A DNA stretch of 64,000 bases from Dipteronia dyeriana (Eukaryota > Streptophyta > Magnoliopsida > Sapindales > Sapindaceae): contig CM065296.1 of assembly GCA_032871835.1 (NCBI GenBank), positions 53,349,288 to 53,413,287 on the forward strand, in the 5' to 3' direction. Made by a program: the position numbers and the translations under genes. The notes beneath the pieces are model-generated. The model searched no databases, was not told the origin of the DNA, and worked only from the letters and a program-made list of their open reading frames with translations. This document shows positions 35,389 through 48,729 of this stretch, one piece after another (positions within the stretch are counted from its first letter, which is position 1; every line of letters begins with the position of its first letter).

Positions 35389-37519
35389 GCTGGAACCCTA
35401 TTCATTGATAACGCAACAAAAATATATTTTAATTTTTTTTAATAAAGATCGTAAACGATCTGGGATCAGTGAAATTTGGATCGTGATTTTTCGAAACTTA
35501 TACATATAAAATTATTAAAATAATAAAGTATATGTATACATAAGAAATTGAAATCAATATAATCATAGGAAGATATTAGTACCTTACCAACGTTTGAAGA
35601 CTTCTTTACTTCTTACAATGCTCCTGGTATGTACCACTCGATCTTCCTCGCTTTATCCCGGGACTGGTAATTACGTGTGGGTGCGTCATGCTATCAGGAA
35701 CTTGAATGAAGGATGTAGAGAAAAGACAAAGAAAATATTTCTTCTATGTGTTTCAAAAACACAAAAGCTTGAATCAAAATATTCTGTTCCTTTTTCCTGT
35801 TTACTGTGCACGATGTACAAAAGAAAAATATACTTTATGTTTGTTGTGCAACTCTTGCCCAGTCATCACGATACACACACCAAAAATCTATTAAGTGTGT
35901 TTTCTTTTCTCTTTTAACACATGCACACTTGCACGTTATCACAAGTAAGAAAAAAAAAACTGATGCGTTTTTTGTATCTTTGGTTCAACGCATACATATC
36001 ACGTATATGTTATTAGCACACATCAATTGCATCTCTTTCAACTGATACTTTTTTACTTTTTAATGTGTGTTAATGTGTTTTCGGTTTTTATATCTCATAT
36101 CATTCGTTTTTTTCAAAGACAATATATACATCCAATATATATTTAATTATCGGTCAAAAAACTCATAATATCTTTATTTGATTTTCAAACCTTTGTAAAA
36201 TATCTCATATCTTTAAAATATAATTAAATATTTGTTTTTGAATTTAAACATTTTAAATTCAATTTAAAATATTTAATTTAATAAAATAAATAATCATATT
36301 TTCTTGTTCAATTTAAAATCAAATATTAACTAACACCCTCCATTTAGTGATTAATAACATAATTAAATAATCTTGTTATTTAATATATTTAATCACCATT
36401 ATTCATTAATTAAATAATCTCATTATTCAATTAATTTCTGAATAAATATGTGTCACTTTCGTAGCTCAATTAATTGGACAATCCAATTAGTTAACCGTGA
36501 CCATTGTTACCTATATTGATCGGGCTAGCAGTGGGACCTAATGAACCCACAGTATTATGAGGTCCAATAATCCTCGGAATCATTAATTATACTCTTTAAT
36601 TAATATTCATTGATTACTAACTCTGGTGTTATTCCACTAAAAAGCCGAAGCTGCACTGTCTCAACTGCTGACGCTTTTACACAGACCGATACAACTCGAC
36701 ATCCATCGATATAACTATTGCACATGGTGTGATCCTCCACAGTATGTCATAATTATAGCTAGGTCATAATGTATGTTATACCCTTCTAATTACATATATC
36801 CTTTAAGTACCGTTGATTCTCTAATGTGCAATAAATCCTATTTCCTCATGGAATTAGGAGAATGCTCATATTGTCCAGGCCTCGAATCAACTCTGAATCA
36901 ACTCTAAAGGGAACTACCATCTACTTCTCACAAGAAGGAGTGAATTCAACTATTGTGTAAAACCTTTCCAGCCATAAGCCAAACCCTAATCCCAACATAC
37001 GGAGCATATTGATCAGGAACTGCATCCGACCTCACCCATGGTATATCAAAGACCACGATCTAACCTGAAGGAGTCGATATGACACTCACATATAGCCATC
37101 ATTAGTTGATATATATGAATCTCATCAGTAAACGAATCTTGGTGAGAGATTCATATTGATCATGGCCTAGTCCTATATGATCACATCATACAAGGTGCCT
37201 TCATTCTCATATCTCCATATGAAAGCTCTAAGATAGAATCACCGTACACTACGGAATAGACTGCAACTGTAGATTGACCACAAATTAAGTACGCAACTTT
37301 ATTTGCTATCTACCGATTCTTAAGATTGCACGTCCCTTACTGTATCCATCTGTATATAACATTTCTATACAAAGTTCAAGATTACATCTGGCAATCTTGG
37401 ATGTTAAATATATGCACAAGTTATAAAATAAACAACACAACAAGAATGAATTGAACTTTTCTTTTATTAATTTCATAAATCCATTTACAAATTACATCTT
37501 TAGGGCATAAATCCCAACA
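35389..37519 (-). repeat. Solo LTR of family C
   Basis: On the - strand it starts TGTTGGGATTTATGCCC (right end, 37519) and runs to about 35389. It matches the 5' LTR at 60424-62871 in the opposite orientation over most of its length. TACCC lies at 35384-35388 and at 37521-37525, a likely target duplication. No internal region is attached. It interrupts or abuts the LINE on its right. Confidence 0.75.
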
Positions 37520-37525
37520 ATACCC

Positions 37526-39700
37526 TTTTAGTCAGCGGACCCATTCAGCCCAATATAAACACAAAGCTATTCTTTGCCAAAACAAGCCATTTCACATTCA
37601 AAGACAAACCATATTTTATCCTCTCTTTGACCCTTTGAGTGAATAATCCAATGTTGGAAAACCTAAACGCCTAAAGAACTCGAAGGAGGAAGGTTCAATC
37701 CATAGTGTCAAAAGCTTTCAAATTGTCAATCTTCTAGGACAAATTTCACCAAAAGCTTTTCTTATGTAACACATTGCCAAAATCAGACATTAAAGCAATT
37801 CAATCCTTAATCTGCCAATCGCGAATGAAACCAAACTACTGCAGAGAGACAATCATAGTCGTAATCAGAGCCAAATGATAAACCAAAATATTTGAATTAA
37901 TTTTGAAATGAAATTATAGAGATTAATCGGTTGAAAATGATCAATAGAAATAAAGTCCTTCAATTTCGGGATGAGCACAATGAAATTGGAATTTAGACTT
38001 GAAAATAGAGATACATTATGGAAAAACTCTTGAATAATCTTAGAGACATTGCTACCAATAATATCCCAACAATGCTGAAAAAACTTACCCATGAAACAGT
38101 TAGGACCAGGAGCAGAATTGGCACTCATAGCGAAAACCGCATCATGAATTTCAACCAAAGTTAGGACTCTAATTAGACTAGCATTCTCACGTCAATAACC
38201 ATTTTAGGAATCACATACTCGACTATTGAAAAATCCTACACAGTCGGAGAATAATCAATCGTAAAAAGATCTTAGTAAAATGTGATAATATGATCTTTGA
38301 TCAGAGGCATAGCTTTCTGGCATTGTCTATGCTTAATAGAAGCATGGAAGAAAAAGAAGTTACGATCCCTCTCCTGAAACCATTTGACCGTAGAATGCTC
38401 ATGGAGAAAACATTTTTATCTATGCAACATAACATCCAGCTCATGATGAATATGGGATTCAATTAGGAAAAGCTTGTCAGAAAAAATAGAATTCACATGC
38501 TGAGTTTGAAAGGCATGAAGCTCATCAGTCATTTTATTTATCTCCGAATTCAGATCCCCAGATACCTTATAGTTTCGAGATTTCAGAGTCCTCTTTAGAC
38601 TTACTAATAACAACTTGAGAGGGTCTACCCATGACTGACAAATTCCATGATCTACGAACAATCGTTAGAAAATCTGCATGATCCAACCATATACTATGAA
38701 TCCTGAAAGGTTTCAGGAGAGAGAGATCGATGTCTGAAAATTGAATCTACAGAGGACAATGATCTAAAAATCTATGTGGAAGACCATATGAGATATGTCA
38801 TTCCAGCAGGTTATACAACCATCGAAAACCAAGACTTTATCTAATCTCCTTTCAACACTAGTTTGGACACTACATCATAAGTAAACCGATTACCTTTGGT
38901 CGAAAGACCAATAAGCTCACAATCATTAATCGTAGATCTGAAACCTATACATGAACACTGAATAGAATGATGACTTCCCTTAGACTCATGGTACCCCAAA
39001 ACCGTATTAAAATCTCCCACAACTAACTAAGAAAGCGATGCCAAACTAACAAGGTTTCAAAGAGAAAGCCAAAGAGAATGACAACATAAATTAGAAGTAG
39101 ATTCATAAAAAAATTAATACAGTGAGAAGATGAATTAATTGTAACTTAGACTGTTAAACACTGCCCATGGAAACAAATAACGTGAACATCTGAAAGAGTC
39201 CTACAAGCAATAATCCAAGTAAAAGGCTTCAAAACCCCTTTGTCATTCATACCCACCAAATAAAATCTTAGAGAATACCAAAAACTAGAAGCAATTGAAC
39301 TAAAATCCACTATAGGCTCCACAATACAAACCAACGAGAAACACATAAATCCATAAGAGCACATCTCATCGAGCCGTTCTCAATCCCACGACAGTTCCAG
39401 TAAAGGACTCTAATGATAATAAACAACTTGAGGAGTCTGAAAACCAGACCTATAAGAAGCCCGCTTGCTCCCAACCAATTTGTTTATCTGAGAAATCTCA
39501 TTAGCATCCAACTCTTTTAATACCACTTGATAAACCCAAGAAGATTCTATAATTAGTCGTAACTCAGCCAGAGACCCTAAAATTGGGGACTCTGATCTCA
39601 GTCTTGAGTCAATAACGTACTTGTCTAAAGATCTCTAGTTGTTCTCTAAATTCTTCCAAGAACCCACTGGCCCCTAATAACCCGCTGAAAGGACAATTGC
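37526..39700 (-). pseudogene. L1-type LINE ORF2 remnant (endonuclease plus partial RT)
   Basis: Read on the - strand, the endonuclease starts near 39415 with VLYWNCRGIENG and continues through CIVEPIVDFSSIASSFWYSL and VICFHGQCLTV. The linker is at 38.4-38.7 kb. The RT segment SANSAPGPNCFMGKFFQHCW, then LNSNFIVLIPKLKDF (37865-38158), is followed by SKAFDTMD near 37.7 kb. The sequence is lost or interrupted at the family-C LTR, before the FADD motif. 39.42-39.7 kb may be its ORF1 or spacer. Many stops, so a dead copy. No poly-A tail or target duplication can be seen. Confidence 0.75.
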
Positions 39701-39744
39701 GAAGAAACTATAGCTGAAAATGTACAGAAGTGGTTAAATTTCCT

Positions 39745-41826
39745 TAAGCTAACATAGTGGGGGGGGGGGGGGGGGATGAATAGGTTTTTACACCCTTTTC
39801 CAATCCCTTGAAAACAAACCTAAGTTTGTCCCTCTAGCTAGCTTGCATAACAATCTGCATATGTAGATAAAAAATATGTATTATCAAACAACATATTGTC
39901 AAACAAGCTTACAAGCTGCTAGTCAAAGGATTACAATGAAACTAAAAAAACAAAAGATACTTGTATTCTCAATATTATTCCATATATACAAATACTCAAT
40001 CAAAGATCATTATAAACAAATAAATCTAAGTACACATAAAATGAGATATACAATTTTGATCAAATGAAGTGCTTGTATATCATATGTTACAACAATCTTG
40101 TTTTCAAGAATATCTAGAAATGAAGATTGTGAAACAAGATTCAAACATACACATACAAAACAAGTATATTTTAGAGATGAGAAGAATTAATACATGATTA
40201 TTTTAACATGGTATAAACTCCAAGGAGGAAACATCCACGTATTGAATACAACCATCAAGTACTTTTATTATTGTAAAGTAGACAAGACATTCCTCAAAAG
40301 TGACCAACAAATAACACACTCTATATTGGACTCGACGTCTACCCAATCCCTATTGGTATATTGAAAATTTCTCAAAAGTGATCAAAAAATGACATACTTT
40401 GTATTACACTCCACTTCTACACAACACCATTAAGAAGTTGGAAATTCCTCAAGAGTGATCAACAAATGACACACTCTCTATTGAACTCCATCGCATCTTA
40501 ATATCCCAGGACTACCAATAAAAAACCTACTTTCTATCCAAGGCATCCTTGCCTCTAGAGAGTCTCCCTTGATTGATTACCCAAATCTCATGTTCTAGTC
40601 TAGACTCTCTACTTAGCTATCCGGACCACATATCCAAACCAAGACTTCATGCCTTTTTCAAGGACTTCCTAATGTGATCAATGAATGCAAAAATGCAAAC
40701 AAACACTCAACATAGAATATGATGATCAACATATCCTATGGAAACTAGACATATGCATGTAAGTTGACAACACAAAAATAGTCTAGTTACTTTGCACGAA
40801 TGAAAAAATTATAGAACATGTGAAACACCACAAACACATTTAATCCCTAGAATCATTCATGTAACTAAAACATGAATCAAGGCATTTACACTAAGCACAC
40901 ATTCAAGAAATTAGTAACAAAAAAAAACATGCTAGATTCATGAGATATGATCAATCAAAGTTCTTGTAAATATCTAGAGCATATTTTTCTTACAATATTC
41001 AATCAAAGTCAAAATAGTTATAAATGCACAATCAATGTACTAAACCAATATATATATCCAATTAAAAAAACCTAGCACATGTAAATACTATTTATCATCA
41101 AAATCAATTAAATGAAGCACAAATAGTCCTAAATCCAAAGCTAGCACAACACAACTCCCTAACATGTGAAAACTTAGATTTTAGATAAATCTAACTCAAC
41201 ACGAGAGAATCTAAGCATGTTCAATCTAGCCTTAATAGAGTCTAAAACTCTAATCAAGGTATATACAATGAACATACATATATAAAAGAACAAAACCTAA
41301 GGTAATTGAAAACTTTGAAGAACAAAACTCAATAAAATTTTCAATACCTTAATACAAATGTTCAGTCCCCTTTTTTGATGAAGAAACACCAGAAAACTTG
41401 ATTAAATGACCTCAAACCTTCTTGAAAATTTTAGAGAATTGATAGACAAACACTCTCCAATTAGAATCACTTGAATTGGAGTTCAAATGAGAAAGTTATG
41501 GTGTTTGGAAGATGAGAAAGTTTGAGAGAATTTCTGCACACTTGGTTTTTCAATTTTTCTTCTTACTTGAAAAAAAAAAGGGAATGGAGTTTTAAAGAGA
41601 GGGAAGATGATGTGGAGAGAAGGGAATCATGGGTAGCAAAGGCCACCACACCATATCATTGCCATAGATGACACATGGGCAAATAGGGGGCAGCAAGCCT
41701 TTCTCTCTGAGATGGCCAAGTGCCTCCTCGGGGAAGGGTGGCTTGATGGCCTTTGGCCATCGTCACTTACTTTTGCTCTCCCTTCACATTTTTCCATCAT
41801 TCTCCGGCATCCGAACTCTAAATTCA
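39745..41826. repeat. Unclassified repetitive DNA beginning with a G17 run
   Basis: A run of 17 G (39759-39775) followed by ATGAATAGG resembles the GGGGGGGTGAATAGG start often seen in plant Copia LTR-related DNA; this link is inference. It contains three copies of a 77-78 bp repeat (40291-40495), long AT-rich stretches, and a GC-richer end at 41.6-41.8 kb. No domain-bearing frame is seen. Confidence 0.4.
40291..40495. repeat. 77-78 bp tandem repeat, about 2.7 copies
   Basis: Units start at 40291 (TCCTCAAAAGTGACC), 40369 (TTCTCAAAAGTGATC) and 40446 (TCCTCAAGAGTGATC). Each continues with AACAAATGACACACTCTNTATTG-like sequence, with substitutions. Confidence 0.75.
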
Positions 41827-41830
41827 AATA

Positions 41831-42815
41831 TGTTATAGGGATTTTTTTATCGCGTGATAAGTCTGCATGATTAGATATGCCACGTTATAAAAGTCAATCA
41901 GGGAAGATTAGTCTAAGGCAACTAATAGATGATCTCAATGCCTAGTCAAGATTACCCAAGATGGTCGGGAAAACTAACTGATTGGGCATAAATAACCTGG
42001 TCGAGAAAACTAGTCGATTGGGTAGAGACAACTTGGCCGGGACCATCCGATCGGGATAAATGAAGTTTGGTTGTGATTAGACAATTGGTCAGTTGGATAA
42101 CGCGTGGGAGACATTAAAGGCAACTAAGACTCAAATATGAAGAAGAATTGTCTTACTTAAACAAGGAATTTAGAGTCGTACTTCAATAAGGAAATATCCT
42201 TATCTCCTCTTTAGTGTTAGAGAATCTTATACAAGAAAGAACTTAAAGCTTTCAGAAGGATAAACACCAAAGAGGAAACGAGTCCAAGTCAAGCAATAAC
42301 TATTATCTTCTAAAAGACTGCCCACCGATTAGGAAATAAGTCATAAACGAACCATTCAACCGAAATCCTATGAAGACTCTAGTTCAATATACAAGATCTC
42401 CGAAACAGGAAAAAAGACAAAGACGACTTCAACAACTAACCATTTCTAATTAAACACTGTCACATTTCCTTATTTGTTACAAGGATTGAGGTTCTATACA
42501 CATATAAATAGACCCATAATCTTATTGTAAAAAAGATATATAACGACAGATAGAGAACAACACATAGAAAATATACAATAAAAGGAGAGAAAGATACACC
42601 AAAGGAGAGATTGAGTGTGTAATCGTTATACTATAGTGAATTTCTTCTCACCGTCATCGGCAACTGTGGAAGTTTTCCTGCCTTGGGGTTTTACCACGTA
42701 AACTTATGTGTGTATGATTTTCTTCTTTTCTATCTATCTCATAACATCTTTAACAATTTACAAAAACCTGTTAGACGCGTGATCAATCCTATATGATAAA
42801 AAATCACAATCAACA
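41831..42815 (+). repeat. 5' LTR of the Tat-like Gypsy element
   Basis: 985 bp, TGTTATAGGG to ATCAACA. It aligns with 57776-58770 throughout (TAGATATGCCAC, GATGGTCGGGAAAACTAAC, AGAATTGTCTTACTTAAA). A TAGCGCTACAAAG just after it resembles the TGGCGCTAGAAG primer site of Tat-like elements. Confidence 0.85.
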
Positions 42816-43489
42816 GCTAGCGCTACAAAGAAAGTGTAGAATTCAACTTCGAGGAACCAATATAAATAGAAGAAACACCAAGATACTCTAGCAAGCATAA
42901 AAAAAGGGTGCTAGGAGTGGATTATCTGTTTTATCAGCATCAGAGTATACGCAAGTGAGCAAATTATCGAATAGAGTTCTAAAAAAAAATGAGAGAATTC
43001 CCAAAGCAGCAACATGACAAACGACATAGATGGAAGCCAGTCTCCAAATAATGTTGATACCAACGTGTAGGTAACAATTTTGACCCGATAAAGGCCAACA
43101 CTGTTGGAGGAAGCTTGCCCTAAGTGACTTCAACTTTAACTGGTAAGGCTACAATGACCTCCACAAACGCTCCCCCATTAATTTGCCCATATGCATTCCA
43201 GTATGTCCAAGAGTTCTTGCGGAGAGTCATTGAAGACGCCGCTAGATAAGGAATCAATATAACAGCAACTGCAAATCTGATATCGCCGTATCAATTGTCC
43301 ATATCTATAGTTGCCAGAGACCCTAAGGTATGTTTTGAAACAGTGGATGTGACCCCAGGCGTGCCCTGTAAGTCTAGCAGAGAAAGAACAAACCACCATG
43401 GAAATGGGGAGCGACCTCAAATAGGAGATGAAGGAATTATCAGATGAGTAAGGAAAGATAGATATCAAGCAGGCTTTAAGTCAGATGAA

Positions 43490-43872
43490 ATCTGTAGGGT
43501 TGTTCAGAAGCGGGATCGATCTAGCTCGTCAGATGACAGCGACAAACCACTCTTCAAAACAGGTCGAAGGGGCAAGTCCCCGCTAAGATTCCAACATGGG
43601 CTCATTGACCATCAGCGATCGGGAATGGATAATAAGCCAGGAGATAAGCGAGCTATCCTGATACAAAAATTAACCCAGAAGGCGGAAGCATTAGAACGTC
43701 GCCAGAGACTTAAAGATTTACTGGACGATGATTCTGAAAGCCCATTCGTGAACAACATTCTCCAAACCTAGTTCCTGGAAAGATTCAGAATGCCTCAGGT
43801 CAAACAATTTAAAGCAAACACGAATCCAAATGAACATGTGAGACATTTTCGAAGTGTGATGGCACAGTACGT
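43490..43872 (+). pseudogene. Gypsy gag remnant, piece 1 (split by an insertion)
   Basis: Reads ALERRQRLKDLLDDDSES, then PFVNNILQ-stop-FLERFRMP, then QVKQFKANTNPNEHVRHF and RSVMAQY. The pattern (SPFxxxIL, P..F.MP, Y.G..DP.EH) is that of Tat-like plant Gypsy gag. It stops at 43872 where the Harbinger-like element begins and continues at 46270 (YNDPLLCFTFP). At least one in-frame stop interrupts it. Confidence 0.75.
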
Positions 43873-43875
43873 TTA

Positions 43876-46266
43876 GGGTGCGTTTGGTACGGACATGGGA
43901 CAGGACAAGGTGGGAGGGGACTGGATAGGACATGACAGAACATGATGTTCTATTTTTTGTTTGGTAGGCCTAGGATAGAACTATTCACTGTACTGTTACG
44001 CATTTGATATGGGTGGGACAGGATGAGACAAGAGGATCAAATTACCAGAGTGCCCTTCTTGTCCTGTCCAATGTTTGTTACCACATAATACTGACATATG
44101 GGACATGACAAGTCAGTATTTATTTTGTTTTATTAAATAAATATTTTTATATATCATATTTAACAAAAATGATAGTATTGTAATTGAAAAATAATTTAAT
44201 TAATATACTTTTAGAAGACATGTTAGTTTCTTTTCAAATAATAATAATATTATTATGGTCATTCCCTCAATTTTTTTAATAATAATATTATGACCATTCC
44301 CTTAATTTTTTTTTTATATAAAATTATTATTAAATTTTACATGTTCGTAATTGTGAATAATGGAAAAGAAAAAGAAATTTTTGATACATGTAATTAGTAA
44401 TTACATGTAAATCATACTCATGACCTACAATTTCAAGTTTCAATTATTCAACCACACATATTTTCTTTTTGCATAATAGTAAATTATTAATAATACTTAA
44501 TAACATAATCCAACAAAAAAGTTAATGTAATATAATTGTTCATGAACTTAATAACAAAATTCATGCCACAAATATGTTCACAATTCCAACAAAATATAAG
44601 TTTCAACTATGTTCACAATTCCAACAAAATATAAGTTTCAAAAATGTTCACAAAATCAAACATGTTCACTCCTCACGAATTGCCTTCACAAAATCAAATC
44701 TGGATTGTTCACAAAATCAAACATGTTCACCGGTCGTTCATAGTGTGGGAATGATCTATTAGCTGTATAATTCTTGTTGGGATGTTCCTATCACAGTAAC
44801 AAATATATATTAAAACAATAAAATTATTGGAATGTGTTAGAAAGGAAACTAAATAATTGGAATGTGTTGTCAGTCATGCTTGATAAAGAAAACTATTGTC
44901 TCACCAACAGTTTAAACATTTCTAAAAGCAAAATCAAGTCTATTTCAAGATGGAAAGATATTGATCATCCCATACATATTACCTTTACTTCAAAACCAAA
45001 GTCTTGATAAAAACCTTTAAAATAAGAGAATCTAAAAAAATTAATAACTCATAACAATATCACTCATGTAAAAAGCCTTGAAAATATGAGCAAACTATAC
45101 ATATAAAAAATATGTAAATGAAATCAGAAAATGCAGAATGCAGAATGCAAAGCTTTCTCAGAAACAATTGAGATCAATAAAGAAGATAGATTAAGTGGGC
45201 ACAGAAACAAAATTGTAATCAAATTGAAAATGGCAAAAGATGCCCTTATCTAGTATATAAATTAAACTACAAAATCTGATAGTGGTGTATTACAAAATTA
45301 TCAAATTCAAGAACAGGAAATTTCAGAAAAGAGTAACATCCTGAAAAATTAATATCACAAAGTAAACTATAATCAGAAAAAAGAAAAAAAAATCATAAAA
45401 AAAGCAAATATAAGAACAAAACAAAATCACAACAACAAAAGCAAAGGCTTTCTAAAATACAAAGAGGATAAATTAAGAGGACATGATCAAACCTGACACG
45501 AGAGACAACTAGGCAAGAAACGGCTGCTAAATCCTGCAGTCCATTCGAAGAGAAAATAACCCTAGATAGCTGAGTCTTATATAGGCTAAGGGTATTCAAA
45601 TGGCCTTGCGGAGGTGCTCTTCGGTATCACTAAGGCGGCGATCGGTGTCGGAATGGAAGATTTGTCGGAGAGAGACATAGTGTTGTGTGGTTAAGAGGGA
45701 GGGAGAGGCAATTAAAGATTTTTTTTATAGAGATTAGAGAGGTTAAATAAACAAACAACCCTAAATTTGTCTTTGATTGCAGGAGATTTTTACAGAGATT
45801 AGAGAGTGGTTAAAAAATTAAAATAAACAAAGAAATTGAACAAACTTAGTAAAAATATCTAAACTAAGAACCTGAGTTTGAAGAAAAAAGACAAGGTGTG
45901 CTGCTGACGGTGCCGACAACGAGTTCAAGCGACCCCGACGATGATAGATCTTTGGCTGGTAGGTGTGAGAGATATAGAAGAGAGGATCGGCTGTTGATAG
46001 TGAAGATGAAAACCTAATTTCTAAGATCATTTTTTTATAGTTGATATTTTGTAATTTTGAGATATTTTGTGGGTAAAATTATCTTTTCGACGCTTGTCCC
46101 ATGCATGGGACAAGCCTGGCCAAGGGTCTGAGGTGGGACAATATTTTGTGGTTTTTGTCCCACCTTGTTTAGTCTCATCCCATGCTAATTGCGTGCCAAA
46201 TGCGGGATAAGAGAAAGTTGTCCCATCGTGTCCCGTCCGGTTCCGTACCGCATACCAAACTCACCC
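43876..46266. mobile_element. PIF/Harbinger-like non-autonomous element (2391 bp) inside gag
   Basis: It is flanked by TTA at 43873-43875 and 46267-46269. Termini GGGTGCGTTTGGTACGGA and, on the other strand at the right, GGGTGAGTTTGGTATGCGG form inverted repeats. Subterminal GGGACAGGACAAG-type motifs occur at both ends. No transposase frame is found. The flanking gag reads on after removing the element and one TTA. A 36-bp tandem duplication lies near 44573-44640. Confidence 0.85.
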
Positions 46267-46269
46267 TTA

Positions 46270-46509
46270 CAATGACCCATTATTGTGTTTTACATTCCCG
46301 TAAACACTCGGAGACATAGGGTCTACGTGGTTTGGAAGATTTCCTTAGGGAATAATTAAAAATTTCTGACAATTAACCCAGGCTTTCTCACGACAATTGT
46401 TGGGGAACATACAAAGGAGGAAATCAGTAGCTTACCTCGTCACCCTCAAATAAGGAAAGAACGAGTCACTAAAAGGTTACCTGAAAAGGTTCTCTCAGGA
46501 AGAGTCAGG
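46270..46509 (+). pseudogene. Gypsy gag remnant, piece 2
   Basis: It continues gag after the Harbinger-like insertion. Readable parts are GDIGSTWFGRFP, QLTQAFSRQLLGN, RKSVAYLVTLK and KNESLKGYLKRFSQE, matching the TW(Y/F)..L...I..F..L...F and LKEYL.RF pattern of Gypsy gag. Stops are present. The piece ends at the TCAGG target site of B2. Confidence 0.75.
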
Positions 46510-48724
46510 TGTAGGGAAAAAACGGTTCAAAAGGCAACAGAAGCGTAAGAAAAAAATAAGAAAAATTAGGGTTTGCGTGTAAATAAAATTTTCCCTTTTA
46601 ATAACAAGAACCTTAACCCTAGATTAATTGATGTATATAAAAAGTATCGTACCTTTTTTTTCGTGACGATTGAACTAGCGTCGAATTGAATCCACAAGAT
46701 CTTCTAATCCGATCACGAATGTGAATCACTTAGGAGTGTGGACTCCCTTTCTTTAAATTGAATGCCTGAGGATGGAAACAAATAAAATCTTCTTCTTTAT
46801 TAGTCACAATAATCCTCACAGAAAAAAAATGAATAACGTCCGGTCACTTGTGAATTATCAATCAATTTGATTGAAACTCGCGTGAACCTTGATTCGATGT
46901 TATACACAAAACCCTTTAGATGCAAAGGATACTAGTGTACTATCGAAAACAAAAACGTTCCCTATTTTCTCTATGCTTGGCGGAATTCTTCACACGATGA
47001 GTTGAACGAAGTTTTTTTTATAACAATAAAAAACAAATAAAAAACAACTTCCCACACCTAAAAATTCATGCTTTGTCGAAATTTACAAGTGCATATATAT
47101 AGGAGACCAAATCCTCTCCTATGAAGGATTTACTTGGTGGTTAAGAATCCTATTCTTAGGTGGATTTACTTGGTGGTTAAGAATCCTTTTCCAAAAGGAA
47201 TTCTTTCCTACACCAAGACGTCTAATTCAACTCAATAGTGTATTTGTAACCATATTAAAGACTTCCTAATTTGATTAGATAAATAATTCCTTTAATTTAT
47301 CTACTTGTCAAATATAGTCTTTAATATTAGTTATACTACCAACAATAGTATAATATTAGGAGACCATCTTCTAATAGAAAAATATTTTGACCTTTAATTA
47401 AATAATTAATTAATCAACAAATTAATTAATTTCTATTTATTTAAATAATAAAATAAAAATAATATAATTAAGCGATTGTAAATAGCCTTGCCACCCAACA
47501 CATATATATGGGCCATATATTATTTTTCTTATTTTATTAAATCCATTGGACCTTAAGAAAAAGTCCACATGTGAACTATACCTATTCTTACAAAAAGAAA
47601 CAAGTTCACATGCCTTAATACAATTCTAAATGGACCCCTAAATTGGTCCTGTAGAATATATCAAGTGATCCATGCAAGTTCGTATTGATTAGGTATATTG
47701 GCGGGCTATCTAAATTTAAGCTCCAATAGACACAAGCCAATCACAATCAACAAACGATTCACTTAGGTCCGATATATTTAATTTTAATTCATTCCACTAA
47801 AAAACTAAAATTGACCTCTTAAATAAAGATAGAATAAGTTGATGTTACTCATGCATACCCTAGACAACCTTATTGGAGAAAGTGTATCCTCGTGAAGAAT
47901 ATCAGTAATCGCCAATAGCTCATAGACCGCATATAGCTCTCCAAGTTACCATATTTCCTCATATGACCACATTTTGAAATTGGATATTTTGACTTGACCA
48001 GAAGCCATGTTTCAATAGACACTATTGAAAACTTAACGTTAAGATTTAATATCCAATACCTCAAAACATCAATATGATGATATTCTACTCTCATTTGATA
48101 AATAGAGCCACGATGTCCATATCTATAAATGAAGTCCTCTATCGATCAACAAATGAATACCACCAAACTATTGAGGATAGACTATGCTATATAATCATAC
48201 TCATTGATAGCTCAAATGATAACACTTGCAACCACAAGTCCATCATTTATCTCAGGATTGAGATAGACTCTCCGATTGTCTTCAAATGAAAACTTCTATC
48301 CATTGACGATTCTAGATAAAGTATTTTATTGTGATCATTTTCAATGCACCCAGTGCACTAGATTTTTTTGCCCAAAGACACCACAGTTTGATGATTTTAG
48401 ACTGATCATAACACATTTGATCCCAGTCAAATGTTAGCAAAAGAATCTACAACTTTAACAAGATAAAGGCGCCCAACCTTTTATCTTAAGTTGTGAATAT
48501 TATTCAAGACTAACAAATGAATTGTGTCTACCTCATATATATCTAGATGTATGAACAGTTCTTCTTTTCTCATTGTCTTTTGACCTTATGATTATTTACT
48601 TTTGAGAATTATAATAATTAAACTATAAATGCTATAAGATTTTTTAGACTAGAAATCACTTTATTAATATGAAAAGATTGTCAAATACATTATTATACTC
48701 TTGCTATCGAGCATAATACTAATA
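46510..48724 (-). repeat. 3' LTR of B2
   Basis: 2215 bp. On the - strand it starts TATTAGTATTATGCTCGATA, where other family-B LTRs have TGTTGGGATT, so its first bases have mutated. It ends TTTTCCCTACA. It is bordered on the pol side by the polypurine tract GAGCAAGTGGGAGAT. Confidence 0.9.
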
Positions 48725-48729
48725 ATCTC

